From Betaproteobacteria bacterium (GTDB lineage Bacteria > Pseudomonadota > Gammaproteobacteria > Burkholderiales > SG8-39), in assembly GCA_004298295.1 (NCBI GenBank), contig SCUH01000119.1:1-7588 (forward strand): a DNA stretch of 7,588 nucleotides, in the 5' to 3' direction. A program made the translations under genes and the position numbers. Positions 6,587 to 7,588 of the stretch are shown here, piece by piece; within the stretch, counting starts at the first letter, position 1, and each line of letters begins with the position of its first letter. The notes beneath the pieces were generated by a model. That model saw only the letters and a program-made list of their open reading frames with translations, did no database searches and was not told the DNA's origin.

Positions 6587-7588
6587 AGGTGCTGCTCACC
6601 GGCGCGGCGGGGTTCATCGGCATGCATTGCGCCGAGCGCATCGCAGCGCGCGGTGATGCGGTCACCGGCGTCGACAATCTCTCGCCCTACTATTCGGTGG
6701 AACTGAAGCAGGCGCGTCTCGAGCGGCTGCGCGCGCAGGATGCCTTTTGCTTCGAGCGGCTCGACCTCGCCGATGCCGGCGCGCTCGAAGCGTTGTTCGC
6801 TGCGGTGAAACCCGACCTCGTGCTGCACCTCGCGGCGCAACCGGGCGTGCGCTACTCGCTCGAGAATCCCGGCAGCTACGTCGCCGCCAACCTGGTCGGC
6901 TTCGCCAACCTGCTCGAATGCTGCCGGCGGCATGCGCCCAAGCATCTCGTCTACGCCTCCAGCTCGAGCGTGTACGGCGGCAACACGAAACTGCCGTGGT
7001 CCGAGGCGGACAATGTCGATCACCCGGTCAGCCTGTACGCCGCGACCAAGAAATCCAACGAGCTCCTGGCGCACGTCTACAGCCACCTCTTCGGCCTGCC
7101 GACCACGGGACTGCGGTACTTCACGGTGTACGGTCCCTGGGGCCGGCCCGACATGTCGCCGATGCTGTTTGCGCGCGCCATCATGGATGGACAGCCGATC
7201 GACGTCTTCAACCAAGGCGACATGCAACGCGACTTCACCTACATCGACGATGTGGTCGAGGCCACGCTGCGCGTGCTCGACGAGCCCGCGGCGCCCGATG
7301 CGGCATTCGATTCCGATGCGCCCGACCCGGCGACCAGCCGGGCGCCATGGCGCGTCTACAACATCGGCAATCACCGGCCGGTGCCGCTGCTCGATTACAT
7401 CGCCGCGCTGGAGCGCGCGCTCGGCCGCACCGCCATCAAGCGCATGCAGCCGATGCAGCCGGGCGACGTGCAGGCGACCTATGCCGAGACCACGCGGCTT
7501 GCCGACGCGGTGGGTTTTGCGCCTTCGACGGCGCTGGAAGACGGGCTGGCGAAATTCGCGCAGTGGTTCAAGCGCCATTACGGCTATC
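6583..7588 (+). CDS. UDP-glucuronate 4-epimerase-like NAD-dependent epimerase (3' end outside window)
   Basis: This is a short-chain dehydrogenase/epimerase of the extended type, most like enzymes that interconvert UDP-glucuronate and UDP-galacturonate using bound NAD. The 335 codons seen end in WFKRHYGY, where the family normally stops within a few residues, so almost the whole protein is present. Motifs are GAAGFIG (7-13, NAD binding), D31 after VTGV (binds the NAD ribose), LAAQPGVRYSLENP (83-96, characteristic of UDP-glucuronate epimerases), SSSSVYGGN (126-134), the catalytic YAATK (Tyr152, Lys156), RYFTVYGPWGRPDM (178-191), RDFTYIDDVV (216-225), YNIGNHRP (259-266) and QPGDVQATYA (292-301). 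The ATG at 6583 overlaps the stop of the glycosyltransferase gene, with AAGG eight bases upstream. It should supply UDP-galacturonate for LPS core, O-antigen or capsule. UDP-glucose 4-epimerase activity is a less likely alternative. Confidence 0.9.
   Translation, partial: MKVLLTGAAGFIGMHCAERIAARGDAVTGVDNLSPYYSVELKQARLERLRAQDAFCFERLDLADAGALEALFAAVKPDLVLHLAAQPGVRYSLENPGSYVAANLVGFANLLECCRRHAPKHLVYASSSSVYGGNTKLPWSEADNVDHPVSLYAATKKSNELLAHVYSHLFGLPTTGLRYFTVYGPWGRPDMSPMLFARAIMDGQPIDVFNQGDMQRDFTYIDDVVEATLRVLDEPAAPDAAFDSDAPDPATSRAPWRVYNIGNHRPVPLLDYIAALERALGRTAIKRMQPMQPGDVQATYAETTRLADAVGFAPSTALEDGLAKFAQWFKRHYGY

Noticed and set aside
6460..7578. 372-codon open frame on the minus strand opposite the epimerase
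   Set aside because: The epimerase motifs on the plus strand are clear. The antisense product has shadow-like composition and no gene-like start context.

Overview
This is a GC-rich chromosomal window that looks like a betaproteobacterium. The order thiC / pcm-like / tolC, followed by waaA and waaC, and the protein sequences themselves (a TolC of about 440 residues, WaaA with a GGSFAPLGGQN motif) fit that group best. I cannot name a genus. No tRNA, rRNA, CRISPR array, insertion sequence or other mobile element is visible. The region reads as ordinary core genome plus the edge of a cell-envelope locus.

Layout. Positions 1-1296 (minus) hold the first 432 codons of thiC, which makes the pyrimidine half of thiamine; its C-terminus lies outside the window. 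Its leader (about 1297-1450) contains a well-formed TPP riboswitch preceded by a plausible sigma-70 promoter. Reading the other way, 1575-2231 encodes a protein-L-isoaspartate methyltransferase-like protein, and 14 bases later tolC (2246-3568) encodes an outer-membrane efflux channel. tolC meets waaA (Kdo transferase, minus, 4808-3546) tail to tail with a 23-bp overlap. waaA is translationally coupled by a 4-base GTGA overlap to the upstream waaC (heptosyltransferase I, minus, 5755-4805). After a 72-bp divergent gap, a WaaE/KdtX-type family 2 glycosyltransferase (5828-6586, plus, TTG start) is coupled by an ATGA overlap to a UDP-glucuronate 4-epimerase-like gene (from 6583, running off the window within a few codons of its expected end).

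How the genes work together. WaaA attaches Kdo to lipid A and WaaC adds the first heptose, together building the inner core of lipopolysaccharide. The WaaE-like transferase probably adds a hexose to that core, and the epimerase would supply UDP-galacturonate for the core or a surface polysaccharide. TolC is the outer-membrane duct for efflux pumps or type I secretion. thiC belongs to a separate pathway and is controlled by its end product, TPP.

The most useful points for a second look are an 8-bp alternative pairing between the 5' side of the riboswitch and the region just upstream of the thiC ribosome binding site, the loss of the usual SQPY loop in the Pcm-like protein, the tolC/waaA overlap with a strong hairpin just beyond it, and three successive non-ATG starts in the LPS genes. 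I found no convincing undescribed system.
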